64,000 nucleotides of DNA from CAYMAI01 sp964388445 (GTDB taxonomy: Bacteria; 4484-113; JAGGVC01). Below, piece after piece: positions 34,589-42,967 of this stretch (position 1 is its first letter; every line of letters begins with the position of its first letter). A program made the translations under genes and the position numbers. Below the pieces are notes generated by a model. That model saw nothing but the letters and a program-made list of their open reading frames with translations, did not search any database and was not told where the DNA came from. The stretch is from assembly GCA_964388445.1 (NCBI GenBank), contig CAYMAI010000004.1:186001-250000 (forward strand). Direction: 5' to 3'.

Positions 34589-35893
34589 ATGTACGACCAG
34601 TTGAAGCGGATCGACCCCGAGGTTTACCAGGCGGTTGTGGACGAGGCGCACCGGGAGCACGCGAAGCTCGAGCTCATCGCAAGCGAAAATTTCGTCCCCT
34701 ACGCGGTTCTGGAAGCCTTGGGCCAGCCGATGCAGAATAAATACGCCGAGGGCTATCCCGGCAAGCGCTACTATGGCGGATGCGAGTTCGTTGACGTGGC
34801 GGAAAAGCTGGCGAGGAAGCGCGCCAAAGCTTTGTTCGGCGCCGAACATGCGAACGTCCAGCCTCATTCCGGCGCGCAGGCGAACACCGCCGCGTATATG
34901 GCGTTTTTGAAAGCCGGCGACAAGATTATGGGTATGGACCTATCGCACGGCGGCCATCTTACTCACGGACATCCCCTCAACTTCAGCGGCATTTTCTTCG
35001 AGGTCGCGTCCTACGGCGTGGACAAAGAAACCGAACAAATCAGCTATTACGCTCTCGCCGAGCAGGTGGCGAAGGAAAAGCCGAAAATGCTCGTGGTCGG
35101 CGCAAGCGCTTATCCCCGGAAAATCGACTTCGCCCGGATGCGCGAAATCGCCGACGGCGAAGGCGCGTTCCTGATGGCGGATATGGCGCACTGGGCGGGG
35201 CTCGTCGCGGCCGGGCTTTACCCGTCGCCCGTGCCTCACGCGCACGTCACGACGACAACCGTTCACAAAACGCTTCGCGGCCCTCGAAGCGGGCTTATCC
35301 TTTGCCCGAAGGAATTTAAAAAGGAAATCGACAAGGCGGTTTTCCCCGGCGTTCAAGGCGGCCCGATGATGCACGTCATCGCGGCTAAAGCTGTGTGTTT
35401 GAAGCTTGCGGCGTCCGAGGAATTTCGCGCATATCAGGTTCAAGTTTTGAAGAACGCGCAAGCGCTGGCGAAAGAGCTGCAAAATCGCGGTTTCCGGATC
35501 GTCAGCGGCGGCACGGACTGCCATCTCGTTTTAGTGGATGTAAAAAGCAAAGGGCTGACCGGCAAGGAAGCGGAAGAGAAGCTTGACTCCGTAGGCATTA
35601 CGGTGAACAAAAACACGATTCCGTTCGACACCGAAAAACCCTTCATAGCCAGCGGAATCAGAATCGGCTCGCCCGCGCTCACGACGCGCGGCATGGGCGA
35701 GGACGAAATGACCGAAATCGCAGGGCTGATTTCGGACGCTCTTTTGTGCGAAGAGGGTGGCGCGAAATGCGAGATGGTGAAAGAGCGGGTGGCGCAGATT
35801 TGCGGCCGCTTTCCGCTCTATCCCGAAATCTGGCAGGGCGAGCCGCTCAGCGTGAATATGGAAGTGTCCGCGGAGGACGAGGAAGAAAGCTGA
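34589..35893 (+). CDS. glyA: Serine hydroxymethyltransferase
   Basis: GlyA is a PLP enzyme that interconverts serine and glycine with transfer of a one-carbon unit to THF. The 434-residue protein shows LELIASENFVP, NKYAEGYPGKRYYGGCE, VQPHSGAQAN, and the PLP-lysine region VTTTTVHKTLRGPRSG. It supplies methylene-THF used by FolD in this window. I chose the ATG at 34589 with AGGAGG at 34577-34582. A TATAAT at 34559-34564 gives a short leader. Confidence 0.97.
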   Translation: MYDQLKRIDPEVYQAVVDEAHREHAKLELIASENFVPYAVLEALGQPMQNKYAEGYPGKRYYGGCEFVDVAEKLARKRAKALFGAEHANVQPHSGAQANTAAYMAFLKAGDKIMGMDLSHGGHLTHGHPLNFSGIFFEVASYGVDKETEQISYYALAEQVAKEKPKMLVVGASAYPRKIDFARMREIADGEGAFLMADMAHWAGLVAAGLYPSPVPHAHVTTTTVHKTLRGPRSGLILCPKEFKKEIDKAVFPGVQGGPMMHVIAAKAVCLKLAASEEFRAYQVQVLKNAQALAKELQNRGFRIVSGGTDCHLVLVDVKSKGLTGKEAEEKLDSVGITVNKNTIPFDTEKPFIASGIRIGSPALTTRGMGEDEMTEIAGLISDALLCEEGGAKCEMVKERVAQICGRFPLYPEIWQGEPLSVNMEVSAEDEEES

Positions 35894-35979
35894 TCGCCTT
35901 GCTCGAATCTCCGCAGGCCGAAATGGCGTAGATTGGTTTCCCGCACGGGCGGGGCCGCTTGCTTTCACGGAGGTGAATC

Positions 35980-37212
35980 ATGGAGTGGGCAAACGAACTT
36001 TTTTCCGAGCGTGCGCGGAGCCTTAAGCGCTCCGAAATTCGCGAGCTTTTGAAACTTACCGCAAGACCGGGCATCATCAGCTTCGCGGGCGGGCTTCCGC
36101 ATCCCGACACGATCAATCAGGACATCATGCTGAAACTGACGGGCCACGTCGTAAGCGAACATGACGCTACCGCGCTGCAGTACGGCCCGACGGAAGGGCG
36201 CCCGGAGCTTTTGACCCAGCTTATCAAGCTGCACAAGAATCTCGACGGTTTGGACGTGTCGGAAGAAAACATCATCGTCACTTCCGCCGCCCAACAGGCG
36301 ATTGCGCTTACCGCCAAAATTTTCCTCGACGCTGGCGACGCCGTTATTTGCGGCAGGCCGACGTATTTGGGATTTCTGCAGGCGGTGCGCAGTTATCGCG
36401 GAGAGTTCATCGGCTTTCCCCAAAGTCCCGTGGACGGTCTCGAAGTCGAAGCTATTGAGCAGCACCTCAAACAGCACGGGCGCGGGAACGTGAAATACAT
36501 TTACGAAGTTCCCGACTTTCAAAACCCGGCGGGCGTGACGATGTCGCTTGAAAAACGAAAGCGGCTCATCGAGCTTGCTCGCGAATATGAAATCGTAATC
36601 GTCGAAGACAGCCCGTACCGCCAGCTTCGCTATTCGGGCGTCGAAAAGCCTTCCATGCTGTCGCTCGACACCGAAGGCGATACCGTTCTTACGCTGTTTA
36701 CGTTTTCGAAAATTTTCGCTCCGGGCCTTAGGCTCGGATGGGTTACGGGGCCGAAGCCGGTTATCGACAAACTCGTTCTCGTCAAACAGCCGGCGGACCT
36801 TTGCACCAGCCCGTTCTCGCAGCTTCTCGCCGCGCACTACATCGAAGACGGCTATCTCGACCAGCAGATTCCGTTCATCATCGAGTTTTACCGCCCGAAA
36901 CAGCAGGCGATGCTCGAAGCTTGCGAGCGCGAACTCGGCGGCATTCCGGGGGTAAGTTGGACAAAGCCCGACGGCGGAATGTTTCTTTGGCTGTCGCTGC
37001 CGGAAGGCGTGGACTCGACCGAGCTGTTCAACCGCACGCTCGAAAGGAACGTGGCGTTCGTCGTGGGCGGGGCGTTCGATTGTTACGGCGAGCGCAACAA
37101 CAGCGGCAGGCTCAACTTCAGCTATCCGAATATCGAGCAGATTCACGAGGGCATTAAAATCCTCGCCGAATGCGTGAAGGAGATGATCGGCGCGAAGGTA
37201 GGCGCGGGATAG
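35980..37212 (+). CDS. PLP-dependent aminotransferase, class I (2-aminoadipate/aromatic type)
   Basis: The 410-residue protein is a fold-type I aminotransferase of the group that includes LysN and ARO8-like 2-aminoadipate transaminases. It shows ISFAGGLPHPDT at the N-terminus, YGPTEGRPELL, YEVPDFQNPAGVTM, and the PLP lysine in TFSKIFAPGLRLGWV. Unlike MocR regulators it lacks an N-terminal HTH domain. GGAGG precedes the ATG. The exact substrate, such as 2-aminoadipate, aromatic or branched amino acid, cannot be fixed from sequence. Confidence 0.92.
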   Translation: MEWANELFSERARSLKRSEIRELLKLTARPGIISFAGGLPHPDTINQDIMLKLTGHVVSEHDATALQYGPTEGRPELLTQLIKLHKNLDGLDVSEENIIVTSAAQQAIALTAKIFLDAGDAVICGRPTYLGFLQAVRSYRGEFIGFPQSPVDGLEVEAIEQHLKQHGRGNVKYIYEVPDFQNPAGVTMSLEKRKRLIELAREYEIVIVEDSPYRQLRYSGVEKPSMLSLDTEGDTVLTLFTFSKIFAPGLRLGWVTGPKPVIDKLVLVKQPADLCTSPFSQLLAAHYIEDGYLDQQIPFIIEFYRPKQQAMLEACERELGGIPGVSWTKPDGGMFLWLSLPEGVDSTELFNRTLERNVAFVVGGAFDCYGERNNSGRLNFSYPNIEQIHEGIKILAECVKEMIGAKVGAG

Positions 37213-37270
37213 AGCGCGGATTGGGAATATGTCAGAAAATGCACTAAAACTTCGGGTATAATTGGATTGT

Positions 37271-37894
37271 ATGCCAATTAATCAGACAGCCGCCGTGGAA
37301 GCGCGTACAGCCGGGCCTGCGGATTTGGAAACCGCCTCGGTTTGTTCGGCGGACGACTTCGAAATGCTTCGGTCCGCTGTAAAGGCGTTCGCTCATCTAA
37401 TGACCGGGCCGAACAAAACGATGCTTCATAAGCTCGTGTTTTTGCTCGACCTCGAATACTTTCGGGAAAACGGGGTCAGGCTTTTTCCTTCGGTTACTTT
37501 CATAAGTTACCTCCACGGGCCGTGGTGTCCGGTTCTCGGCGGGGTTATCGAAAGCCTCGAAGAAGCGGGCGGCCTGGAAAAAATACATGCGGATTCGCCT
37601 TATCCGGAGGATAAATTCGCTTCCAGGGGCGAATTAGCACGGCTACCCGCCGCTGTCGAAACTCAACTCGTTAAAGTAGCCCGCGAGTGGAGCGGCAAAA
37701 CGGCGCGCGACCTTAAAGATTTCATTTACAAACTTTTCGTTTACGCAGTAACTCCCTTCGGCTACGCAATCGATTTCGAAACAATCGCCCCTGAAGATGC
37801 GTTTGCTCCCTCGATTTCCGGCTCTCCCGCGGACCCCGAAGAGCTTAGAAAAATGCGCGGAACTTTCGAGAAATACTTGCGGGCGCTAAAGTAG
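37271..37894 (+). CDS. Panacea/SocA-like domain protein, candidate antitoxin
   Basis: The 207-residue protein resembles the Panacea (SocA-like, DUF4065) domain, with MLHKLVFLLDLEYFRENG followed by SYLHGPWCPVL, the equivalent of the family's KLxYxxD and GP motifs. Panacea proteins neutralise diverse small toxins, usually by direct binding. The TATAAT at 37257-37262 lies 8 nt before the ATG and no Shine-Dalgarno is seen, so the message may be leaderless. A small gene follows after 2 nt, forming a compact two-gene unit. Confidence 0.72.
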   Translation: MPINQTAAVEARTAGPADLETASVCSADDFEMLRSAVKAFAHLMTGPNKTMLHKLVFLLDLEYFRENGVRLFPSVTFISYLHGPWCPVLGGVIESLEEAGGLEKIHADSPYPEDKFASRGELARLPAAVETQLVKVAREWSGKTARDLKDFIYKLFVYAVTPFGYAIDFETIAPEDAFAPSISGSPADPEELRKMRGTFEKYLRALK

Positions 37895-37896
37895 CC

Positions 37897-38271
37897 ATGC
37901 GGAAAATCGATTCGCTGTTGAATTATCTGAAGCGGTTCGGTTTGGAATATTCCGCGCTTCTCGCGATAGGCCGGCGGCTGGCTATCGTATCTCATTGCTA
38001 TGACACCGAAATCAATCTGGAATGCATGAAACTTCTTTGCCGAATCGTTTCGGAGATTTATAACGAGAGGCTACTCCCGCCATTAATCGTTTATATGGAC
38101 GACGAGTTTACGCCGCGCCAATTGCTTTGGCTTTTGATAGTCATTGCGATGGATGGAATGTGGAACATAAGTCCGCGCCCGATTCCGCGCAATGCAGATT
38201 TCGGCTCGCCCGATTCCGTCGAAAAGGCAATCAGAAGCTCTTATCCGGCATTATTTCCGGCCGATATCTAG
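37897..38271 (+). CDS. Small partner of the Panacea-like protein, candidate toxin
   Basis: The 124-residue protein is not one I recognise. It starts MRKIDSLLNYLKRFGLEYS, is helical in its first half, and carries a hydrophobic stretch near residues 70-90 (ROW pattern TPRQLLWLLIVIAMDGMW). It begins 2 nt after the Panacea-like gene. The stable pairing and size fit a toxin of a PanTA-type system, but no catalytic motif is seen. The stop at 38271 is 20 bp from the convergent thioesterase gene. Confidence 0.65.
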   Translation: MRKIDSLLNYLKRFGLEYSALLAIGRRLAIVSHCYDTEINLECMKLLCRIVSEIYNERLLPPLIVYMDDEFTPRQLLWLLIVIAMDGMWNISPRPIPRNADFGSPDSVEKAIRSSYPALFPADI

Positions 38272-38290
38272 CGATTGAATTGCCAACAAC

Positions 38291-38746
38291 TTAAAACGCG
38301 ACTTCGAGGAATCTTCCCGATGCGGTCGAGAGCAGCGCGCCGGATTTTTTCAGCGTGACTTCGCAGCTCATTTCGTGAATTTTGCCGCGGCTTTTCGTTA
38401 GGCGCGACGTGAAAACCAGCGTCTCGCCGAGCGGCGCGGGTTTCTTGAACCGCACGGTCAATTCCGCGGTCGCGGTGCTTTTTCCGAACATTCTGAACAG
38501 GTGGTTGTTCATCAAGTCGTCGGCGATGGTCGCGATAATCCCGCCGTGCAGCACGCCCGCGAATCCTTGGTGGTGCGGCGCGCCGGCGAACTCGCACGTG
38601 CACTCGCCGCTTTCGTGCAGCGTGAACTTGAGGCACAGCCCCAGCGGATTTTTGCCGCCGCACGCGAAGCAGTAGTCGTTGTCGATAAAAACCTTGCCGG
38701 AAGCCGGCCCTTCGAAATTTCCGGTTTCGTTCATTCGAATATCCAC
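38291..38746 (-). CDS. Hotdog-fold thioesterase (PaaI/YiiD-like)
   Basis: The 151-residue protein has the PaaI-type hotdog pattern: CFACGGKNPLGLCLKF, then HHQGFAGVLHGGIIATIADDLMNNHL containing the catalytic HGG and Asp, and a C-terminal sheet. Such enzymes hydrolyse acyl-CoA thioesters. The substrate is unknown. The start is a GTG at 38746, and a TATAAT (minus strand, 38759-38754) lies 7 nt upstream of it with no ribosome site. An ATG at 38734 is an alternative. Confidence 0.88.
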   Translation of the reverse strand: MDIRMNETGNFEGPASGKVFIDNDYCFACGGKNPLGLCLKFTLHESGECTCEFAGAPHHQGFAGVLHGGIIATIADDLMNNHLFRMFGKSTATAELTVRFKKPAPLGETLVFTSRLTKSRGKIHEMSCEVTLKKSGALLSTASGRFLEVAF

Positions 38747-38832
38747 GCTTCGGATTATAGCTCAGGGAAAATCGGCCGCATTTTCGATCGGATACGGGGC
38801 AGTGCAGTAAATCGCCTGCCATTTGCAATATC

Positions 38833-38861
38833 TTGACAATTGTATTGCCGAGCCGTAAAAT
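38833..38861 (+). promoter_or_regulatory. Promoter of the deleted methyltransferase gene
   Basis: TTGACA at 38833-38838 and TAAAAT at 38856-38861 are 17 bp apart. The -10 ends 11 nt before the ATG at 38873, leaving almost no leader. Confidence 0.75.
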
Positions 38862-38872
38862 TCCCCCGTGCC

Positions 38873-39226
38873 ATGAATTTGGAAGACGGAAAAAACTATC
38901 TGTTCTACGGCGACAACCTCGACGTGCTTCGCCGGTACATTCCGGACGAATCCGTCGACCTCGTCTATCTCGACCCGCCCACCGCGCCTATGCGCACCGA
39001 AGCCGCGGACGCTGGGTTTTATTCGCCGGGCGTGAAGGCGCTCGTCGAAAAGGGCATCGCGGCGACCGAAAGGTATCCGCGGATTCAGATACTGACGGTT
39101 GACGAACTGCTGCAAGGCGGTAAAATAGACTATCCCGCGCGCGGCGGCGCGGGCAACGTGACGCACAGGCGTGCGCCGAAAGCGAAACGTAAGACCGACA
39201 CCGCCGAAACGGAGAGGTTGATTTGA
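38873..39226 (+). pseudogene. Internally deleted site-specific DNA methyltransferase
   Basis: The 117-residue frame joins the start of an adenine-type DNA methyltransferase (NYLFYGDNLDVLRRYIPDESVDLVYLDPP, containing motif IV DPP) directly to what resembles the C-terminal end of the same family (PRIQILTVDELLQGGKIDYP and a basic tail). The SAM-binding and target-recognition regions are absent. The junction lies right after DPPT and keeps the frame. It is most likely a relic of a restriction-modification gene. It may still be transcribed from its intact promoter. Confidence 0.75.
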
Positions 39227-39240
39227 AGATGGAGATGTAA

Positions 39241-40731
39241 ATGACTGGAAAAATTAATCGTTCCAAAAGCAATCAATCGAAGTCTAAGAATAGCGATAAT
39301 TTTCCACCCATATACTCTGCAATCTGCTTCATTGACATTCGTGATAGCGTACTATATGCACATGCGTTAGAGGACAATACATATGGTGAACTTCTTTCAG
39401 CTTTTCATTCGGTAGTGCAAGGTGTTCTTAGAGAAATTGGCGGCTTAGTAAAAATGAAAAGCGAGCCGCTTTTAACGAAGCATAAATTGAAATATTTATT
39501 CGAACCTCGAATTGCTGGAGATGAAGCCTTTTTTTGCATAACTCATAATATAGAGTCAGATCCGGAATATATAAATGGAAAAGAAGAAGAAAAGGAACAG
39601 CTGAAAACAAAAAGAGAGCAAATGGCCGTGTATATTGCACTTATCGCCGTATTAAAAATCCGCGATAGATGGTTTCTGCAAGGTCCAATGTGGAAACGAT
39701 TGGAGCAACAAAAGCCTGTAATTGATATTGCTGCAGGCATTCACTTTGGAGCAATAACGGAGTCAAAAAGGACTCCATTCAAAGGTGGGCCTGAAGAGCC
39801 GACTTATGAAGGGTATTCGATTTCATATGCAAAAAGAGTGGAGTCGGTAAGCAGGCACGGACATTACAGCAATATTGCCGTATCATCTGAAGCTTACCAA
39901 ATGCTTAGAAACACAATAGTAGGACGCTCAATGCTAAAGCAATTAGTGTTTTTCAAGCCGATTTCATTTACACAGCAAGCCCTTAAAGGGATTCCTTCCA
40001 CGGAAAGAGTTTACGAAATTGAATTTTACACGCGTTTAAAGGATATGGGCTTTATTGACTCGGACGAAAAAGAAAGTAACGATTCGACAATTAACGAAAA
40101 TGAAGATGCAGTATTTCGCGGCTATGTAAACGCATGGAAAGAACATCGGATGCGGAAAGATTTTTGGTTGTATAATTGGATGATAGAGTGGCTTATGAAG
40201 TCACCGCAAATTCGAATAGATGAGGATACTGTACAATTAGGTTTTGATATTGCTTTGATAGCGGCTAATTCTTATAAGGACTGCGACCGCGTTTATTTAG
40301 ACTTGGCGTATTTCGCACTACAAATGGGTGCGCAAGGAAAAAGAGAAAAGACTATTACCGATTGGTATTATAAAGCGCTAAAATACTGTGAGCAATCATT
40401 AGATAAAAATCGGGAAATTGATATAATATATGAAATTCTTGTACCCGCGTACAATGAATATTGTAGCCAAACTGGAGCAAATGTTGACCTTGAAAGGAAG
40501 TTACAATGGACAACTGAGGCAGTGTGTTCTAGTCCTTTAAGCGCGACAAGCATCTGGCAACTGACAATAACATATTTACAGATGGCTAAACAAGCAAAAA
40601 AGAATACAGATCAATACAAATATTATAGCCAATGCTGTAAAAAGTGTAAAGACCAAACTTTAGAATTGTGTCCTGACTATATCAATAGAAATCGAGTCAA
40701 GGAGCTTTGCGATCAAATTGATAAATTGTAG
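39241..40731 (+). CDS. Class III nucleotidyl-cyclase-like protein with helical repeat C-terminus
   Basis: The 496-residue protein has an N-terminal domain with class III cyclase landmarks: a first metal Asp in CFIDIRDS (about residue 31), a second in IAGDEAFF (about 94), an IAAGIHFGAIT strand, and GYSISYAKRVESVS in place of the usual NxAAR helix. The transition-state Asn is replaced by Ser. The C-terminal half is helical and TPR-like. Codon use and AT content differ strongly from flanking genes, indicating transfer. GGAG precedes the ATG. It could make a cyclic nucleotide signal, perhaps in defence, but no effector gene is adjacent. Confidence 0.75.
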   Translation: MTGKINRSKSNQSKSKNSDNFPPIYSAICFIDIRDSVLYAHALEDNTYGELLSAFHSVVQGVLREIGGLVKMKSEPLLTKHKLKYLFEPRIAGDEAFFCITHNIESDPEYINGKEEEKEQLKTKREQMAVYIALIAVLKIRDRWFLQGPMWKRLEQQKPVIDIAAGIHFGAITESKRTPFKGGPEEPTYEGYSISYAKRVESVSRHGHYSNIAVSSEAYQMLRNTIVGRSMLKQLVFFKPISFTQQALKGIPSTERVYEIEFYTRLKDMGFIDSDEKESNDSTINENEDAVFRGYVNAWKEHRMRKDFWLYNWMIEWLMKSPQIRIDEDTVQLGFDIALIAANSYKDCDRVYLDLAYFALQMGAQGKREKTITDWYYKALKYCEQSLDKNREIDIIYEILVPAYNEYCSQTGANVDLERKLQWTTEAVCSSPLSATSIWQLTITYLQMAKQAKKNTDQYKYYSQCCKKCKDQTLELCPDYINRNRVKELCDQIDKL

Positions 40732-40798
40732 AGATTGCGCCCTTCTATCTTTGATCGTGATGTTATAATATACCTGCCCTCAGACGGCGCTGTTACTT

Positions 40799-40955
40799 GG
40801 CGAGGCTTGACTCGCCGGGCATGGAGTGAGTCACGCAAGTGACTCCTTGGAACGGCCACGCGAGTGGCCATTGATTGCGCAAACGGACGGATGAAAAGCT
40901 ATGGTTTTCACTCGCGACTTGCGCCCGCCGAATTAAGGATGAACTTGCGTTCATC
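40799..40955. repeat. Array of short perfect hairpins in the gap after the cyclase gene
   Basis: The non-coding stretch 40732-41098 holds successive perfect hairpins: GGCGAG/CTCGCC (40799-40816), GAGTCAC-GCAA-GTGACTC (40828-40845), GGCCAC-GCGA-GTGGCC (40854-40869) and GATGAAC-TTGC-GTTCATC (40938-40955). The stems differ but stay complementary, so the structures and not the sequence appear conserved. Two have GNRA tetraloops. I see no gene. Confidence 0.7.
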
Positions 40956-41098
40956 ACTCCAAAACATCGGATGTGCGGGGTTGGAAGCCCGCTCTCTTTT
41001 TATGTTTTCGCAGGCATGGCGTGCTAAAAAAGAGCGGAGTCTATGGCCTCCGCAATCCACATAAGACGCCGGATTCGAACGACGGCGGGGGTAAACCC

Positions 41099-41176
41099 CG
41101 CCGCTACCTGTGTAAATGCGATTCCGCCGCTACCTGTGTAAATGCGATTCCGCCGCTACCTGTGTAAATGCGATAC
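41099..41176. repeat. 26-bp tandem repeat, three copies
   Basis: The unit CGCCGCTACCTGTGTAAATG plus CGATTC occurs three times head to tail, starting at 41099, 41125 and 41151. The third copy has one T-to-A change. The array is non-coding and flanked by other repeat fragments. Confidence 0.9.
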
Positions 41177-41345
41177 CGCCGTTTGTTACGGCAGGTAGGG
41201 AACGGGTTTACCCCGTTCCCGGATATCGAAATGTAGGGCAGGCTTCCAGCCTGCATGCAGCCAAGATGGCTGCGCTACGGCGGCGGGGTAAGAAATGGCA
41301 GTGGGCTATGCTCGCGGCGGCGAGAGCGCCGGTTTTACGGCGAAG

Positions 41346-41430
41346 ATTCGGGCGTACACGATACGCCCATACACATTCGGGCGGACACGATACGCCCATA
41401 CACATTCGGGCGGACACGGGGGTCCGCCCC
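41346..41430. repeat. 29-bp tandem hairpin repeat (GGGCG...CGCCC family)
   Basis: Two full 29-bp units (41346-41374, 41375-41403) and a partial third are present. The first unit contains an inverted repeat, GGGCGTA with TACGCCC. The second has GGGCGGA in the left arm and so pairs imperfectly. The third ends in GGGCGGAC-ACGGGG-GTCCGCCC. The same family recurs near 51.2-51.3 kb. The stretch 41177-41502 otherwise holds only degenerate low-complexity fragments. Confidence 0.85.
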
Positions 41431-41502
41431 TGCAAATCTTAATTCTTCTCTGTGGCTCTGTGTCTCGGTGGTTCTTTTCTTTTTGGCGCACGCCGCACGC
41501 CG

Positions 41503-42765
41503 TTAAATCAATTCGCTCATAATCCCCTGGACGTGCGCGCAGGCGGCGCGAATTCGCGTAAGGACTTCCGCGACTACTTCCGATGTTATCGTCAGCGGCG
41601 GCTCGATGCGGATAATGTCGGGTTTGTTCAGCGCGAAAGCGACGAACACGCCGAGCTCGATCATCATCGCGATGAAAAGCTCCGCTATGTCTCCGTTATT
41701 GAAATCGATGCCTATCATCAATCCGCGGCCGCGTATGCCGTTTATCAGTTCCGGAAACTCCCGGCCGATTTCGGTTAATCCCGCCAGCATTTCTTCGCCG
41801 CGCAAAAGCGCGTTTTCCGCCAGCCGCTCTTCGATAAGAACGTCGCACGCGGCCAGCGCCGCCGCGCAGGCGAGCGGATTTCCGCCGAAAGTGGAAGTGT
41901 GCACCAGCGGATTTTCCTCGAAGTTTTTCCACACTTCCGGCGTGCCGATTACCGCGCCGATGGGCATCACGCCGCCTCCGAGCGCCTTCGCAAGGCACAT
42001 TATGTCCGGCGCGACGCCGTCCCACTCGCAGGCGAAGTTTTTGCCCGTACGCCCCATCCCCGTCTGCACTTCGTCGAAAATGAGCAGCGCTCCGGTTTTG
42101 TCGCACGCCTCGCGCGCCGCCGCAAGATAGCCTTCCGGCGCGGGAAAAATCCCGCCTTCGCCTTGCACCGGCTCGAAAATCAACGCGCAGGTGTCGCCGT
42201 CCACCGCCGCGACTAGCGCGTCCGCGTCGCCGAACGGCACGACGTTGAACTGGCCGAGCAGCGGGTCGAATGGAGCGCGATGTTTTTCCCTGTCTGTCGC
42301 GGATAGCGAGCCGAGCGTTTTCCCGTGGAACGCCCGCGACGTGTATATGATTTTTTTTCGGCCGGTGGCGAGCCGGGCGATTTTAAGCGCGCCTTCGACC
42401 GCTTCCGTGCCGCTGTTCGCGAAAAAGCATTTTTGCAAATTCCCCGGCGTGATTTCAGCCAGCTTTTCGGCGAGCATTACCGCGGGCGGCGACATAAGAA
42501 GTTTCGACGAAAGAGGCTGGCGGCGAAGCTGGGCCTCGACCGCGGCGACGATTTTCGGATGGCGGTGGCCGAAGTTGAACACTCCGTATCCGCCGAGGCA
42601 GTCGATGAACTGCCGTCCTTTCGAGTCCCGCACTAGCCAGCCCTCGGCTTCGATTTCGGCTTCGTCAAGCCCCATGAATGCGACGAGCGCGAAAAGCCCG
42701 CCGTTTATATGCGCTTTGAAACGGGCGCGCAAGCCCTCGACGTCGAGCGAACCATAATCAAGCAT
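41503..42765 (-). CDS. Class III PLP aminotransferase (putrescine/ornithine type)
   Basis: The 420-residue enzyme is an omega-aminotransferase of fold type I. It shows FIDCLGGYGVFNFGHRHP, FANSGTEAVEGALKIAR, FHGKTLGSLSAT, LIFDEVQTGMGRTGK and the PLP lysine in CLAKALGGGVMPIGA, then THS-type STFGGNPLACAAAL. It most resembles putrescine or ornithine aminotransferases of the YgjG/RocD group. The true substrate is not defined. GGAGG precedes the ATG at 42765. Confidence 0.9.
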   Translation of the reverse strand: MLDYGSLDVEGLRARFKAHINGGLFALVAFMGLDEAEIEAEGWLVRDSKGRQFIDCLGGYGVFNFGHRHPKIVAAVEAQLRRQPLSSKLLMSPPAVMLAEKLAEITPGNLQKCFFANSGTEAVEGALKIARLATGRKKIIYTSRAFHGKTLGSLSATDREKHRAPFDPLLGQFNVVPFGDADALVAAVDGDTCALIFEPVQGEGGIFPAPEGYLAAAREACDKTGALLIFDEVQTGMGRTGKNFACEWDGVAPDIMCLAKALGGGVMPIGAVIGTPEVWKNFEENPLVHTSTFGGNPLACAAALAACDVLIEERLAENALLRGEEMLAGLTEIGREFPELINGIRGRGLMIGIDFNNGDIAELFIAMMIELGVFVAFALNKPDIIRIEPPLTITSEVVAEVLTRIRAACAHVQGIMSELI

Positions 42766-42967
42766 ACGGCCTCCGTAAACTGGCGGCGCAAGTTTATCAA
42801 AGCCGCCGGACTTTGGATGCGCCGGCGCGCCGGAAAGTTCGGCAAGCGGAATTGCCCATTGCTTTTTTTTGCCAAAAGCATTGCAACTGGCAAAATAGGC
42901 TACAATACCTGGGTCGCGGGGAGATTCCCTGCGACATTTTTTTATTCGGCATTCTTCGGCGGATTTC

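Noticed and set aside
41060..41090. Possible tRNA T-loop (GATTCGAAC-like)
   Set aside because: No acceptor stem, anticodon arm or 3' partner could be folded around it, so it is a chance match in repeat-rich sequence.
40799..41430. CRISPR array
   Set aside because: Repeats are tandem without unique spacers of constant length, the units differ in length (26 and 29 bp), and no cas genes are nearby.
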